A stretch of 64,000 bases of DNA from Ensifer adhaerens (GCF_000697965.2 NZ_CP015882.1:1-64000); one strand, 5' to 3'; numbered from the stretch's first letter, positions 46,128 to 55,857 are shown. Translations and numbers: made by a program. Notes: generated by a model not told the origin, from the letters alone.

Positions 46128-47137
46128 CTGGGCGACACCCTCACCGAATCGACCTCAAGTACGTCCGTGCTGGGCATGTAGTCCCGGTAGTGTCCGATCT
46201 TGAATTTCGTCTTGATCTTCGTGCCCGGCTTCGGCACGTAGCCAATCTTCCCGGATACCCGCACGATGAACCGACCGTCCTGATAGACTTCAATGAAGTC
46301 GCGCTTCTCTCTTCCTGCTTTGATGAGATAGCGCATCTCCGTCCACCCGGATGAAGGCGCGTCCAGCCACGGGTTCTTTCCATAACGGGCGACGAGCGCA
46401 CTGGTACACGCATGACCCTCATTCTTCTTAGGGTAGGTCACCTTGCATTTGGACAGTGCTCCTTTCTCCCATTTGAAAGTTTGATTGGGAGCCTTGGCGG
46501 ATGCGATCAGACACCTGCAGTTTTCATCCTGAACAGTGACATAGAGCACGCCGCCGTCATAACGCTGGGCGAGAAACGGACTGGGGCTCCAGCCGACTCC
46601 ATATGATGGGAGCGGCTCCTGTTTCCACTGAGCCGTAATCCAGCGCGTCCTGATGGTGGTATCGGGCTTCGAAATGCGGAAAGTAATCACATACTCATGT
46701 GCGTCAGCACTGTCATGTTCCAGATTTTTTACGAGACGCAATTCCTGGCGTTGAATGGCCGGGGTGCCGGATTTGAGGATGGTGTAATCCGATAACCCCT
46801 GGATGAAGGACGGCCCGAGGTCATCCGGGAAATCTTCGTCGTGTTGAAAGGTTGACCCGCTTATTGCGGTCTTGGCGCCACTGGTTGCAGCATTACACTT
46901 AATTTGCTCGCTTTTTTCGCATTCATTGTCCGCTATCGACGGATCAACCGTAATCTGTGCGTGCTTGTCGCCAACCTCTTGGGGGTCAGAACCGAAGGTC
47001 ACCGGCCGGTTTTGGTCAATCTGGCAACCACACCAACTCTTACCGAGACTGCCAGCGGCAAAGTCTTCCGAAAAATCGGTTGCGTATGAAACCGAAAACG
47101 TGGCTCCGAATAACGCTGATAAAACAATCAACCGCAT
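46124..47137 (-). CDS. Secreted polysaccharide lyase (heparin lyase I-like), copy 2
   Basis: The 337-residue protein starts MRLIVLSALFGATFSVSYA, a signal peptide; the frame runs on to 47221 without a signal. It shares the plan of the gene at 35895-36863: QELRLVKNLEHD, then TRWITAQWKQEPLPS, SPFLAQRYDGGVLYVTVQDE and SGWTEMRYLIKAG. Several cysteines (CGC, CRC) suggest disulfides. It is first in the operon with the beta-lactamase-like and M4-like genes, which suggests a set for degrading external polymers. Substrate unknown. Confidence 0.75.
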   Translation of the reverse strand: MRLIVLSALFGATFSVSYATDFSEDFAAGSLGKSWCGCQIDQNRPVTFGSDPQEVGDKHAQITVDPSIADNECEKSEQIKCNAATSGAKTAISGSTFQHDEDFPDDLGPSFIQGLSDYTILKSGTPAIQRQELRLVKNLEHDSADAHEYVITFRISKPDTTIRTRWITAQWKQEPLPSYGVGWSPSPFLAQRYDGGVLYVTVQDENCRCLIASAKAPNQTFKWEKGALSKCKVTYPKKNEGHACTSALVARYGKNPWLDAPSSGWTEMRYLIKAGREKRDFIEVYQDGRFIVRVSGKIGYVPKPGTKIKTKFKIGHYRDYMPSTDVLEVDSVRVSPR

Positions 47138-47232
47138 CTGTGTCCCCAATGCCAGTTGAAATTTTCCATGAGCATGCGTTAAAACACGCAACTTGTCGAG
47201 GCGGGAATTCCCCGCATGCAACTACATTTTGT

Positions 47233-47639
47233 GCTGCTCCGCACTGAGGAAGGCCATGGGTCTCGAACATCTGGGAGAAATAGCGCTCCGAATAGGAGAG
47301 GTTCTGACGGGAAAAGGCGATGATCTTCTCGGAGCGAAGGTCCTCGATGTCGATCTCGCTTCGAACCGCAAGTGCGCTCGTCTTTTCGACCGCCAGCAGA
47401 TAGCGCTCGTGCGCGATCGAAAAGAAGCGCAAGGACCCGATGTTTTCGACCGGACGGATGAAGCCGAGATTTATCTGGCCGTTCTCCAGTCCGCGAATGA
47501 TGTCGCTGGTCGAGCCGCGCGTCACATGAAGCACCACATCGGGAAACTTACGGCCGATACGCGATAGAAACGCTGGCAACACCCCTATTGTCGCTGGATA
47601 GACGGTTCCGATCTTTCCTCCGGCCAGGCGCTTCGGCAT
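47233..47639 (-). pseudogene. LysR regulator remnant (effector-binding domain only)
   Basis: The frame shows a LysR-type substrate-binding domain: GKIGTVYPATIGVLPAFLSR, then FPDVVLHVTRGSTSDIIRG and INLGFIRPVENIGSL. The N-terminal DNA-binding domain is missing upstream, and homology stops after YSERYFSQMFETHG. It is adjacent to and divergent from an amidase gene, so an intact ancestor may have regulated that gene. It looks non-functional. Confidence 0.7.
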
Positions 47640-47733
47640 GCTCGATAGACTGCTTGGTTGGCGAGAGAAACCCGGGCTTTCTCGAACCGGGCTTTTCAGA
47701 ATAGAATCTCAAGCGGAACTCGAGGGGAAGTCC

Positions 47734-49224
47734 ATGCTGGTTGAGTACGACGATCTGGATGGTTTCGGATTGGCGGAACTGGTGAAGGCCGGGGGCGTGT
47801 CAGCTCTTGAGCTGGTAGAGACAGCAATCGCAAGGATCGAAACTCGAAATCCGGCTCTCAACGCCGTTGTTCTCACCTTGCTCGAACAGGCCCGGAGCGC
47901 AGCATCCACTGTGGATGTCAGTGCGCCTTTCGCAGGCGTTCCATTTCTGATGAAAGACCTTCTGTCCGCGGTAGAGGGTGTGCCCACATCTCATGGCAAC
48001 CGCCATTGGGCGAAGCTTGCCGCCGGCGGCGATTCCGAAATCGTGAAGCGCTGGAAGAAGGCAGGGTTGATCATCCTCGGCAAGACCAACACCCCTGAGT
48101 TCGGGCTGACGCCTTATACAGAATCCGAAACCTTCGGCCCGGCTCGGAACCCATGGGACCTCGAGCGCACGCCGGGCGGCTCCAGCGGCGGTTCAGGAGC
48201 GGCAGTCGCAGCTCGCATCGTGCCGCTCGCCTCTGGGGGTGACGGTGGCGGCTCGATCCGGATCCCGGCATCGGCCTGTGGGGTGTTTGGGATGAAACCA
48301 ACGCGCGGCCGCACCCCGTCTGGCCCCTATATCGGAGAGCCTTGGGCGGGTTTTGCCGTCGAGCATGTACTGACCCGGTCGGTGCGCGACTCGGCCGCTT
48401 TGCTCGACTATGTGCAGGGACCCGACGTGGGTGCGCCGCACTATCTGTCGCCCTCCTCGGGCTCATTCCTCGATGCCGTCAGAGGGCCGCCCCGAAAACT
48501 ACGTATCGCGGTTTCCTCAGCGCCGATGCTCGGTGGTAAAGTCGAACCGGAGGTCCTTGCCGCATTTGCTGACGCGACGAAGCTGCTCTCCGAACTTGGT
48601 CACGAGATCGTCGAGGTAGCACCCCAAGTCGATGCGGAGGCATTCTCACTATCATTTCTCACCGTGCTTGCCGCGGAACTGCGCGTGGAGATGGAGGACG
48701 CGGCCAAAGCGGCCGGTGTCCCGATCAGGGTCGAGGACTTCGACGCTTCCACGATTGGCATGGGCCTGCTTGGACAGGCTTTCTCCGCAAGCGATCTTGC
48801 AAAGGCCCTGCGCTACCTCAAGCTGGCAGCGCGCGGCGTCAGTTCCTTCTTCGAGACCCATGACGCACTCATGACGCCAGTGCTTTCACGCTTGCCCCCG
48901 CCGATCGGGGCGCTCCAGCCTTCCCGTCATGAGAAGACGATCATCCGTGCGATCGGCCGCGCCAAGGCCGGTTGGTTGCTTCGAAAGCTTGGGATTGCCG
49001 AACGACTTGCCGCAGACACGTTCGCCTTCATGCCTTGGACGCCGGTGTTCAACGTGACCGGACAGCCTGCAATGTCGGTCCCGCTTTTCTGGACGGACGG
49101 CGGTTTGCCGATCGGCACGCATTTCGTCGGCCGCTTCGGCGATGAGGCAACATTGTTCCAACTCGCTAGCCAACTTGAACGGGCGCGACCATGGTCTGAC
49201 CGCAAGCCGCCTCTTTGCAGGTGA
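47734..49224 (+). CDS. Amidase signature family enzyme
   Basis: The 496-residue enzyme hydrolyses an amide through a Ser-cisSer-Lys triad. Lys is in GVPFLMKDLLSAVEG. The glycine-rich signature TPGGSSGGSGAAVAARIVPL and SGGDGGGSIRIPASACG carry the two serines. MKPTRGRTPSGP follows as in other family members. ATG 47734 is preferred (GAGGGGAA upstream) over the open frame from 47638. Substrate is unknown; 6-aminohexanoate-dimer hydrolases and indoleacetamide hydrolases are related types. The neighbouring LysR relic suggests past regulation. Confidence 0.9.
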   Translation: MLVEYDDLDGFGLAELVKAGGVSALELVETAIARIETRNPALNAVVLTLLEQARSAASTVDVSAPFAGVPFLMKDLLSAVEGVPTSHGNRHWAKLAAGGDSEIVKRWKKAGLIILGKTNTPEFGLTPYTESETFGPARNPWDLERTPGGSSGGSGAAVAARIVPLASGGDGGGSIRIPASACGVFGMKPTRGRTPSGPYIGEPWAGFAVEHVLTRSVRDSAALLDYVQGPDVGAPHYLSPSSGSFLDAVRGPPRKLRIAVSSAPMLGGKVEPEVLAAFADATKLLSELGHEIVEVAPQVDAEAFSLSFLTVLAAELRVEMEDAAKAAGVPIRVEDFDASTIGMGLLGQAFSASDLAKALRYLKLAARGVSSFFETHDALMTPVLSRLPPPIGALQPSRHEKTIIRAIGRAKAGWLLRKLGIAERLAADTFAFMPWTPVFNVTGQPAMSVPLFWTDGGLPIGTHFVGRFGDEATLFQLASQLERARPWSDRKPPLCR

Positions 49225-49429
49225 AGGAGGATGCGACCGCTTGACGGAGATCGCAGGCGTGTAAAATCGCATGATGTATCGTCTGGAGCGCCCCGGCTAA
49301 GAGCAAGTGCGGCCAAGAGGCTACATATCGTTTTTCCAAGGAATTTCTCTGTTGCCCAAACAGGTGAACGCTCTCTTGAAGCGACACGCGGCGCCGTAGC
49401 GCACAGAGCGACGATGCGAGGCGTTGCAA

Positions 49430-51226
49430 TCAATCGAATTCGATGACGAAACTGTGGGTGGAATCCGTCGCCGGCATATCCGCCCACGTCTCCAGCCGAA
49501 CCGACTTCATGTCGTGCTTTCCTTCAATACCCACGAAGTACATGCCGACGTCATCGCCTGGATTGTCTTCGTTCGGTGAACCTTCCAGCCACTTTGTGAA
49601 TGTCAGTGCCTCACCGGTGACCCAACGCCAGCCGCCCCTGGGTTCGCGACCGCCTTCATCTTGGATCAAACCGATCCAGGGACCAAACTTGTGAGAATAT
49701 CCGTCGTTAAAGTTGGTGAAGAAAAAGCGATCTTCCTTGCTGATGAGCGAAGTCACAAAATCGTTCTCCTCCTTCGAGCCGATTGTGGCGAGGTGACCAC
49801 CACAGCGCTTGGCAGCCATATTCGCCGAGTTCCACGTTTCCCATTGCGCCTGTATCACCAGGTATATGTGGCCCCTGAACGAGCCGTAGACCTTCTCCTG
49901 CCATGGGTCGCAGTCAATGGCCTTCCAGACGCGCTGATCGGTTTCGAGGCCGACAAAATCCTTCGGTAGATACCGCCGCGCTTTGGGCGAAGAATAAAGA
50001 CCGTCGGCAGCACTGACCACATTGATGCCAAGCGCCTTGGCGGTCGATTCACCAAAATAGCCCGTTTCCGTAAGTCCAGCGGATTTCTGGTAGCCGGTTA
50101 TGGCCCTTCGGGTCTGCGCACCGAACACTCCGTCGGCGCTTCCCGTGTCGTAGCCCTTCGCGGCAAGGGCCAGCTGGATCTCGGTTCGCTTGGCCTTGTC
50201 AGGGACAAGTTCGTTCTCGCGTTCCTGCGGCGTTGACGACGACGGGGAAGAAGCCGCCTCAGGCTGCATCACCGCCAGCATCTGCCGAGCGACATCGGCG
50301 CTTTCGCCATCGCGATGTTTTGCGAGAAAGAACGTCCATATACGCGCAGTGTTGATCCGCAGCGCCTTCTGAAAATCTGCCTCGGCCGCCACAGTTTTCG
50401 GATCTGTCACCGGGGCGGCAACTGGTGCCTGCTCCGATTGTTGCAAGGCAGGCCCGAAATAGAATTCGAGCGAGAGCGAAGACAGGATCTGCGGCGATTG
50501 CTTGCCGGCAGTTGCCTCTCTCACGTCGCGGATGACCCGCTTGAACGCTGTCCCAATCTCAAGGCCTGGGCTCGCCAGGTGGCTGACGAGCGCCTGAGTG
50601 AATGGCGAATTCTCGCCGCGTCCGTCAGATGCGACTTGCCCGGGTGCCGCTGCAAAGGCGACCATGGTGCCGGCACTTTCCGTCTCAATCGGGGCCAGTC
50701 CCCGCGTCGCAAGGCTTCGGGTTGCACCTTCGATTTCTTCGTTGAGCCGGTTGGCAAGCGGATTGTTGCGGCAGGCGTCCAGAAAGACGAGCGCGATCTT
50801 TGCCTTCGTCTCGATCGCACGCACCACATCGGCAAGTGCGAGGGTCTCGGCATGAACGTCGAATTCGTTCGCAAGCTTGGCGTTGGTGGCGACGAGATAA
50901 TTTTCGCCGCGAAGCTGCATGCCGTGACCGGCATAGTAAAAAAGCGCTACGTCGTTTGCCGCTATTCTGCGCGAAAAGCGCGAGACCGCTTCGGCCAACT
51001 GGCTGCGGTTCACGTCGATAACGATGTCAGCATCAAATCCTTGGGCGGAGAGGAACGCTCCGAACGCGCGCGCGTCGCGAGAGGCGTTTGGAAGCGAACC
51101 GGCGGCTTCGTATGTCGAGTTTCCAATGACGAGCGCCAGGCGTCGACCGCTTTCGGCTGCAAACGCATCAGTGGACGCGATCAGAGTGAGTGCAAGCAGG
51201 GATAACCATGAAAACCACATTCGCAT
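49430..51226 (-). CDS. Secreted caspase - peptidoglycan-binding - C-type lectin protein
   Basis: The 598-residue protein starts with a signal peptide (MWFSWLSLLALTLIAS to about 24). A peptidase C14 domain follows with ALFYYAGHGMQL (His 101) and ALVFLDACRNNP (Cys 152). A peptidoglycan-binding_1 repeat (DGVFGAQTRRAITGYQKSAG) lies near 360-400. The last 140 residues form a C-type-lectin-like domain (RCGGHLATIGSKEEND, PWIGLIQDEGG, GGWRWVTGEALTFTKW). It probably acts at the cell wall. It is unrelated in layout to the cytosolic caspase at 26885. Its target is unknown. Confidence 0.88.
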   Translation of the reverse strand: MRMWFSWLSLLALTLIASTDAFAAESGRRLALVIGNSTYEAAGSLPNASRDARAFGAFLSAQGFDADIVIDVNRSQLAEAVSRFSRRIAANDVALFYYAGHGMQLRGENYLVATNAKLANEFDVHAETLALADVVRAIETKAKIALVFLDACRNNPLANRLNEEIEGATRSLATRGLAPIETESAGTMVAFAAAPGQVASDGRGENSPFTQALVSHLASPGLEIGTAFKRVIRDVREATAGKQSPQILSSLSLEFYFGPALQQSEQAPVAAPVTDPKTVAAEADFQKALRINTARIWTFFLAKHRDGESADVARQMLAVMQPEAASSPSSSTPQERENELVPDKAKRTEIQLALAAKGYDTGSADGVFGAQTRRAITGYQKSAGLTETGYFGESTAKALGINVVSAADGLYSSPKARRYLPKDFVGLETDQRVWKAIDCDPWQEKVYGSFRGHIYLVIQAQWETWNSANMAAKRCGGHLATIGSKEENDFVTSLISKEDRFFFTNFNDGYSHKFGPWIGLIQDEGGREPRGGWRWVTGEALTFTKWLEGSPNEDNPGDDVGMYFVGIEGKHDMKSVRLETWADMPATDSTHSFVIEFD

Positions 51227-51559
51227 CGTGCTCGCCTCTCCCCAAGGCCGTCACAGAATCGAACGTTTGATATCGCTTGAATATTCCCCGCAACCGGCGG
51301 ACTGGGGTATTCGCTTCAATTGGCTGCTACTCGATATTGCATATTAGCAATTGGTGTTGTTTGGGCAAGCACCCGCATGCCGCTCGCCAAGAGGATCGCA
51401 TTGACGACCTATCAGGCCTCATTCAACTAAGTTGCAGACAATATTCTTGTGAAAAACCGTTCCTTGGGGCACAATTTATAAACGCAACTGAAACGGCGGC
51501 GCTCCCTGAAATCCGGCCATCAAGCGCCGCGGAATAGTTCGCGCGGGAGAGGCTGCGTC
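51227..51559. other. Divergent intergenic region upstream of nuoJ
   Basis: This separates the minus-strand caspase gene from the plus-strand nuo operon and must hold both promoters. It is AT-richer around 51330-51490. TTTATAA near 51476 is a possible -10 element for the nuo operon, but no good -35 partner was found. No gene seen. Confidence 0.4.
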
Positions 51560-52060
51560 ATGGGCCAGGGGTTCTTCCTTCTGTTTGCTGCGGGGGCCGT
51601 CGTTACCGCCCTTACAGTCGTCCTGGCACGGAACCCTGTTCATAGCGCATTGGCGCTGATGGCATGTTTCCTGCAAATCTCGGCAATCTTTGTCCTGCTT
51701 GAAGCACCACTGCTGGCAGTGGTGCAGATCTTCGTCTATGTCGGCGCCATCATGGTCCTCTTCCTGTTCGTGATCATGATGATCGACGTGCGCGAAGCGG
51801 TACTGCAGCGTTTTGTGCCCGGGCGAAATCTGCCCGCACTGACCCTCCTCGTCCTGCTTGGGGTCGAGATGCTTGCGCTTGTGCTCTGGAGTGGCCGCTT
51901 TTCGGCGGTTGAGCCCGTCGCGTCGCGCGGCGGTGACCAGGTGAGGCAGCTGAGCACGGTGCTTTTCGCCGATTATCTCCTGCCGTTCGAAGTCGCTTCG
52001 ATCATCCTTCTGGCGGCACTCGTTGGTGCCATCGTGCTCGCCCGGAAGGAGACCGGGTGA
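51560..52060 (+). CDS. nuoJ: NADH-quinone oxidoreductase subunit J
   Basis: NuoJ is a membrane-arm subunit of complex I. The 166-residue protein has about five membrane helices and the family segment [21 protein letters not shown] with its pi-bulge-type Tyr-Val-Gly-Ala. GGGAGAGG precedes the ATG. It is the first gene of the operon seen here; nuoK overlaps its end. Confidence 0.92.
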   Translation: MGQGFFLLFAAGAVVTALTVVLARNPVHSALALMACFLQISAIFVLLEAPLLAVVQIFVYVGAIMVLFLFVIMMIDVREAVLQRFVPGRNLPALTLLVLLGVEMLALVLWSGRFSAVEPVASRGGDQVRQLSTVLFADYLLPFEVASIILLAALVGAIVLARKETG

Positions 52061-52362
52061 TGGTTCCGCTCTGGTGGTACATTTCGCTCGCCGTGATCCT
52101 CTTCGTGATCGGAGCCGCGGGTGTGCTGCTGAGGCGCAATATCCTGGTCGTGTTGATGTCGCTGGAGCTTATGCTCAACTCGGTCAACATCAATTTCATC
52201 GCCTTTGGACGGTACTACGGTGACTTTCGCGGGCAGATCTTCGCGATCTTCGTCATCGCCATCACCGCGGCGGAAGTTGCCGTCGCCCTCGGCATTCTGG
52301 TCGCCCTCGTGAGGAACAAGCCCACCCTCAAGATCGACGACATGACGACGATGAAAGGATAG
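52060..52362 (+). CDS. nuoK: NADH-quinone oxidoreductase subunit K
   Basis: The 100-residue protein has three membrane helices and the conserved acidic segment [19 protein letters not shown], part of the proton path. The C-terminal [13 protein letters not shown] is typical. The ATG overlaps the nuoJ stop; a GTG one codon earlier is also possible. Length is normal. Confidence 0.93.
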   Translation: MVPLWWYISLAVILFVIGAAGVLLRRNILVVLMSLELMLNSVNINFIAFGRYYGDFRGQIFAIFVIAITAAEVAVALGILVALVRNKPTLKIDDMTTMKG

Positions 52363-52366
52363 CGGC

Positions 52367-53830
52367 TTGGAACCGGTGCTTTCAATCCGGCCGCTACTTG
52401 CCGTCGCCGTCGCAGGACTGGCGGCACTTGCAGTTCTGCTATTGAACAAGCACGACAAAATCCGGGACGCCGTCTCGCCGCTTGCCGCGGTCGTCATGTT
52501 CGCGATCGTCATCTCGATGGCACCCACGGTGCTTTCGGGTGGTACTCTTAACCTCCGCCTGTTCGAGATCCTGCCGGGCATCGCCTTCGCCTTCCGGGTC
52601 GATGCGCTCGGCATGGTGTTTGCCACCGTGTCGTCGCTCCTGTGGATCGTCGCAGCGGTCTATTCCATCGGCTACATGCGGCACCTGAACGAGCACGCGC
52701 AGACCCGCTTCTTCGCCTGCTTTGCCACCAGTCTCGCCGCCGCCGTCGGGGGGGCGTTTGCGGCCAATCTGTTCACTCTGGTGATCTTCTACGAGGTTTT
52801 GAGCCTCGTGACCTATCCGCTCGTCTACCACCACGAGGACGAAGAGGCCTGGGCAGGCAGCCGAAAGTATCTCGTCTACCTGATGGGCGCATCGAAAAGC
52901 GTGCTTCTTGCCGCGCTGGCGCTGACCTACCAGATTGCCGGATCGCTCGACTTTGTCCCGGTGGGCCTGCTGGCGAAAGTGGACGCTTCGGCGCCGCTGC
53001 TGACGGTTGTCTATTTCTGCTACCTTTTCGGCTTCGCCAAGGCCGCCGTGATGCCGATGCACGCCTGGCTGCCCGCCGCAATGGTTGCACCGACGCCGGT
53101 GAGCGCGCTCTTGCATGCAGTGGCCGTGGTTAAGATGGGCGTGTTTTGCGTGTTGCGGTTGGTGTTCGATGTCTTCGGCGTGGATCTGGTCGCAAGGCTG
53201 GGGCTCGGCATCGCAACGGCCTATCTCGTCTCCTTCACCATCCTTATGGCGTCGATCTATGCTCTGACCCGCGACGACCTGAAGGCGCGGCTTGCCTATT
53301 CGACGGTGAGCCAGCTCTCTTACGTGGTGCTGGGTGCTGTGCTTTTGTCTCCGGTCGCGATGATCGGCGGCATCATTCATATCGCCGTGCACGCCTTCTC
53401 CAAGATCACGCTCTTCTTCTGCGCCGGATCGATCTACTGCGCCTCGGGAAAACGCAACATCAGCGACATGGCCGGCATCGGCCGCCGGCTGCCCTGGACG
53501 ATGGGAGCCTTCTTCGTCGCTTCGCTGAGCATGATCGGCGTGCCGCCAACTGCGGGCTTCGTCAGCAAGTGGTATCTTGCGCTCGGTTCGGTCGAAGCAG
53601 GCGAGATGGCTTTCCTCGTCGTCCTCTTGGCAAGCTCGGTCCTCAACGCCGCCTACTTCCTGCCGGTGAGCTATATCGCCTTTTTCGGAACAGAGGCTCC
53701 GGGAGGAGCAGAGCCTGTCCGTGAAATTCCGCTGGTAACGATCCCGCTCGTGGCGACCGCTGCCCTGTCGGTGCTGATGGGCATCTTCCCCGGCTATTTC
53801 ATCGCCTTGGCGGAAGGAGTGGTCAGATGA
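52367..53830 (+). CDS. MrpD/NuoL-like proton-translocating membrane subunit 1
   Basis: This 487-residue antiporter-like subunit has about 14 membrane helices. It contains NLFTLVIFYEVLSLVTYPLV with the key Glu, GFAKAAVMPMHAWLPAAMVA with the channel Lys, and HAVAVVKMGVFCVLRL with a second Lys. It resembles MrpD and hydrogenase-type subunits more than a standard NuoL. The start is a TTG 4 bases after nuoK, with AGGA upstream. It likely replaces or supplements NuoL as a proton pump module. Confidence 0.85.
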   Translation: MEPVLSIRPLLAVAVAGLAALAVLLLNKHDKIRDAVSPLAAVVMFAIVISMAPTVLSGGTLNLRLFEILPGIAFAFRVDALGMVFATVSSLLWIVAAVYSIGYMRHLNEHAQTRFFACFATSLAAAVGGAFAANLFTLVIFYEVLSLVTYPLVYHHEDEEAWAGSRKYLVYLMGASKSVLLAALALTYQIAGSLDFVPVGLLAKVDASAPLLTVVYFCYLFGFAKAAVMPMHAWLPAAMVAPTPVSALLHAVAVVKMGVFCVLRLVFDVFGVDLVARLGLGIATAYLVSFTILMASIYALTRDDLKARLAYSTVSQLSYVVLGAVLLSPVAMIGGIIHIAVHAFSKITLFFCAGSIYCASGKRNISDMAGIGRRLPWTMGAFFVASLSMIGVPPTAGFVSKWYLALGSVEAGEMAFLVVLLASSVLNAAYFLPVSYIAFFGTEAPGGAEPVREIPLVTIPLVATAALSVLMGIFPGYFIALAEGVVR

Positions 53831-54081
53831 TCAGGCACATCGTCGATTTCTTTGGCGACGAGCGCTATGCGCGGCCTCGCCGCCGGTTGTTTTATCTCGT
53901 GCTCGTTCTGATCGTCGTCGCCGATTTCCTGGTTCCGCGCGAACACGCCGAATATCTGTGGGACCGCTTGCCCGGCTGGTCGACGGCTTATGGTTTCGGG
54001 TCCTGCGTGCTCATCATTTTCGTTTCCAAGTTCCTCGGCCACCAAGTCGGCCTCATGCGGCGCGAGGACTACTATGATTGA
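53827..54081 (+). CDS. Small membrane protein of the nuo operon
   Basis: The 84-residue product has two hydrophobic stretches (LFYLVLVLIVVADFLV and GFGSCVLIIFVSKFLG) and a conserved-looking C-terminus RREDYYD. It overlaps the genes on both sides by four and eight bases, so it is part of the operon. It may be an accessory complex I or Mrp-type subunit. No known family is recognised with certainty. Confidence 0.7.
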   Translation: MIRHIVDFFGDERYARPRRRLFYLVLVLIVVADFLVPREHAEYLWDRLPGWSTAYGFGSCVLIIFVSKFLGHQVGLMRREDYYD

Positions 54082-55849
54082 CTTCGTCCATCCCGGCATC
54101 CTGCTCATTCTCGGCGCCGTGCCGATCCCGTTCCTGAAGGGATCGGTCCGCAAGGTCTTTCTGGTGCTCGTTCCTGCTCTTGCCATCGTCGCGGTGTTGA
54201 CGATGGAGCCAGGCAGTTATGGCGCGGCGCGCGTCTTCGGGCAGGAAATCCTGTTTGCAAAGGTCGACAAGCTCAGCATCGTCTTTGCCACCGTCTTCAC
54301 CATCATGGCGCTGATCGGCATGGTTTACGCGCTGCATCTGCCGCGTGCAGGTCAGCATGTGGCGGCCTTCGTCTATGTCGGCAGCGCGCTGGGCGTGGTG
54401 TTTGCCGGTGACTATCTGACGCTCTACCTCTTCTGGGAGGGCATGGCGTTTGCCTCGGCCTATCTGGTCTTTGCGCAAGGGGGCGAACGCGCGATCCGTG
54501 CGGCCTTCCGCTATCTGATGGTGCACGTCACGGGCGGCGTCGCTCTGCTTGGTGGCATCGTGCTCCACGGTTTCGCCGCCGGTTCGTTGCTCTTCGGTCC
54601 GATCGCCGGAGGCGGTGCCGCGGGAGCAACGGATATTGGCGGCTATCTGATCCTCGCCGGCTTTTTGCTGAATGCTGCGGTGCCGCCGCTAAACGCCTGG
54701 CTAACGGACGCCTATCCCGAAGCGACCGTCACAGGGGCGGTGTTCATGAGCGCCTTCACCACCAAGACGGCCGTCTACGTGCTGGCGCGCGCATTCCCGG
54801 GGACCGAGCTTCTCGTCTGGCTCGGTGCTGTGATGGCACTCTATGGCGTCATCTATGCGGTGTTGGAAAACGACTGTCGGCGGCTGCTTGCCTATCACAT
54901 CGTCAGCCAGGTGGGTTACATGGTGGCGGGCATCGGGATCGGCACTGAAATGGCTTTAAACGGAGCCACCAGCCACGCCTTCGCACACATCCTTTACAAG
55001 GCGCTTCTCTTCATGGGGGCAGGGGCGGTGGTTGAGGTCACCGGACGGCGGAAACTGACCGAGCTCGGCGGGCTCTACAAAGCCATGCCGCTGACGGTCG
55101 CGCTCTATATGGTTGGCGCCTTCGCGATCTCAGCCTTTCCGTTCTTCTCGGGTTTCGTCACCAAGTCGATGGTGATCGCCGCCGCCGATCAGGATCACAG
55201 GGCACTGGTGGTTCTGGTACTCACGATGGCATCGGCGGGCACGTTCCTGCACACGGGCCTCAAGCTGCCCTACTACATGTTTTTCGGGCCTGATCGAAAG
55301 CTGGAGGCGCGCGAGCCGCCCAGCAACATGCTGGTTGCGATGGGCATGGCGGCACTGCTTTGCATCGCGATTGGCGTGTTCCCGGGACCGCTCTATGCGC
55401 TCCTTCCCTATCCGGTCGCCTTCGAGCCCTATACGGGCGCGCATGTCACCGAGAGCCTCGGTCTGCTGATGTTTACCGCACTGGGCTTCGTGCTCTTCCT
55501 GAAAGCGCTCGATCCGGAAAATACCATCAGCATCGATACGGACTGGTTCTACCGCAAGGGGGCACGAGCCTTCCTGTGGCTCGCCGAGAAACCGCTGGCG
55601 CGATACGAAAAGGCAGTGAGCAATGTGTCAGACTCTGTGGTCCTGCCGCTCCTGCACGGGACGGCGCGCGCCGGACTGCGGGTGGATCTTAACGGCGTCG
55701 ATGCGGCGGTGAACGGGCTTGCCCGCGCCATCCTTGCTGGCGGCGGCGCGTTGCGGCGGTTGCAGACCGGCATGGTCACCCACTACGCGCTGGCGATGAT
55801 CGCCGGCGTGATCGCGGCGATCACTGTTTTTGCCGTCGTGTGGCAGTAG
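54074..55849 (+). CDS. MrpD/NuoL-like proton-translocating membrane subunit 2
   Basis: The 591-residue protein has the antiporter-like fold, with the acidic helix TLYLFWEGMAFASAYLVFA and SAFTTKTAVYVLARAF with a Lys. At the usual channel-lysine position before the PPLNAWL loop it reads LLNAAVPPLNAWL, with Asn instead of Lys. The C-terminal 150 residues include a long amphipathic part (WLAEKPLARYEKAVSNV). The ATG at 54074 overlaps the small gene. It occupies the NuoL place in the operon. Confidence 0.85.
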   Translation: MIDFVHPGILLILGAVPIPFLKGSVRKVFLVLVPALAIVAVLTMEPGSYGAARVFGQEILFAKVDKLSIVFATVFTIMALIGMVYALHLPRAGQHVAAFVYVGSALGVVFAGDYLTLYLFWEGMAFASAYLVFAQGGERAIRAAFRYLMVHVTGGVALLGGIVLHGFAAGSLLFGPIAGGGAAGATDIGGYLILAGFLLNAAVPPLNAWLTDAYPEATVTGAVFMSAFTTKTAVYVLARAFPGTELLVWLGAVMALYGVIYAVLENDCRRLLAYHIVSQVGYMVAGIGIGTEMALNGATSHAFAHILYKALLFMGAGAVVEVTGRRKLTELGGLYKAMPLTVALYMVGAFAISAFPFFSGFVTKSMVIAAADQDHRALVVLVLTMASAGTFLHTGLKLPYYMFFGPDRKLEAREPPSNMLVAMGMAALLCIAIGVFPGPLYALLPYPVAFEPYTGAHVTESLGLLMFTALGFVLFLKALDPENTISIDTDWFYRKGARAFLWLAEKPLARYEKAVSNVSDSVVLPLLHGTARAGLRVDLNGVDAAVNGLARAILAGGGALRRLQTGMVTHYALAMIAGVIAAITVFAVVWQ

Positions 55850-55857
55850 GGGGTGTG

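Noticed and set aside
52439..53392. 317-codon minus-strand frame inside the nuo operon
   Set aside because: His/Asp/Arg-rich antisense shadow of the MrpD-like gene with no family features; similar antisense frames occur under the other nuo genes.
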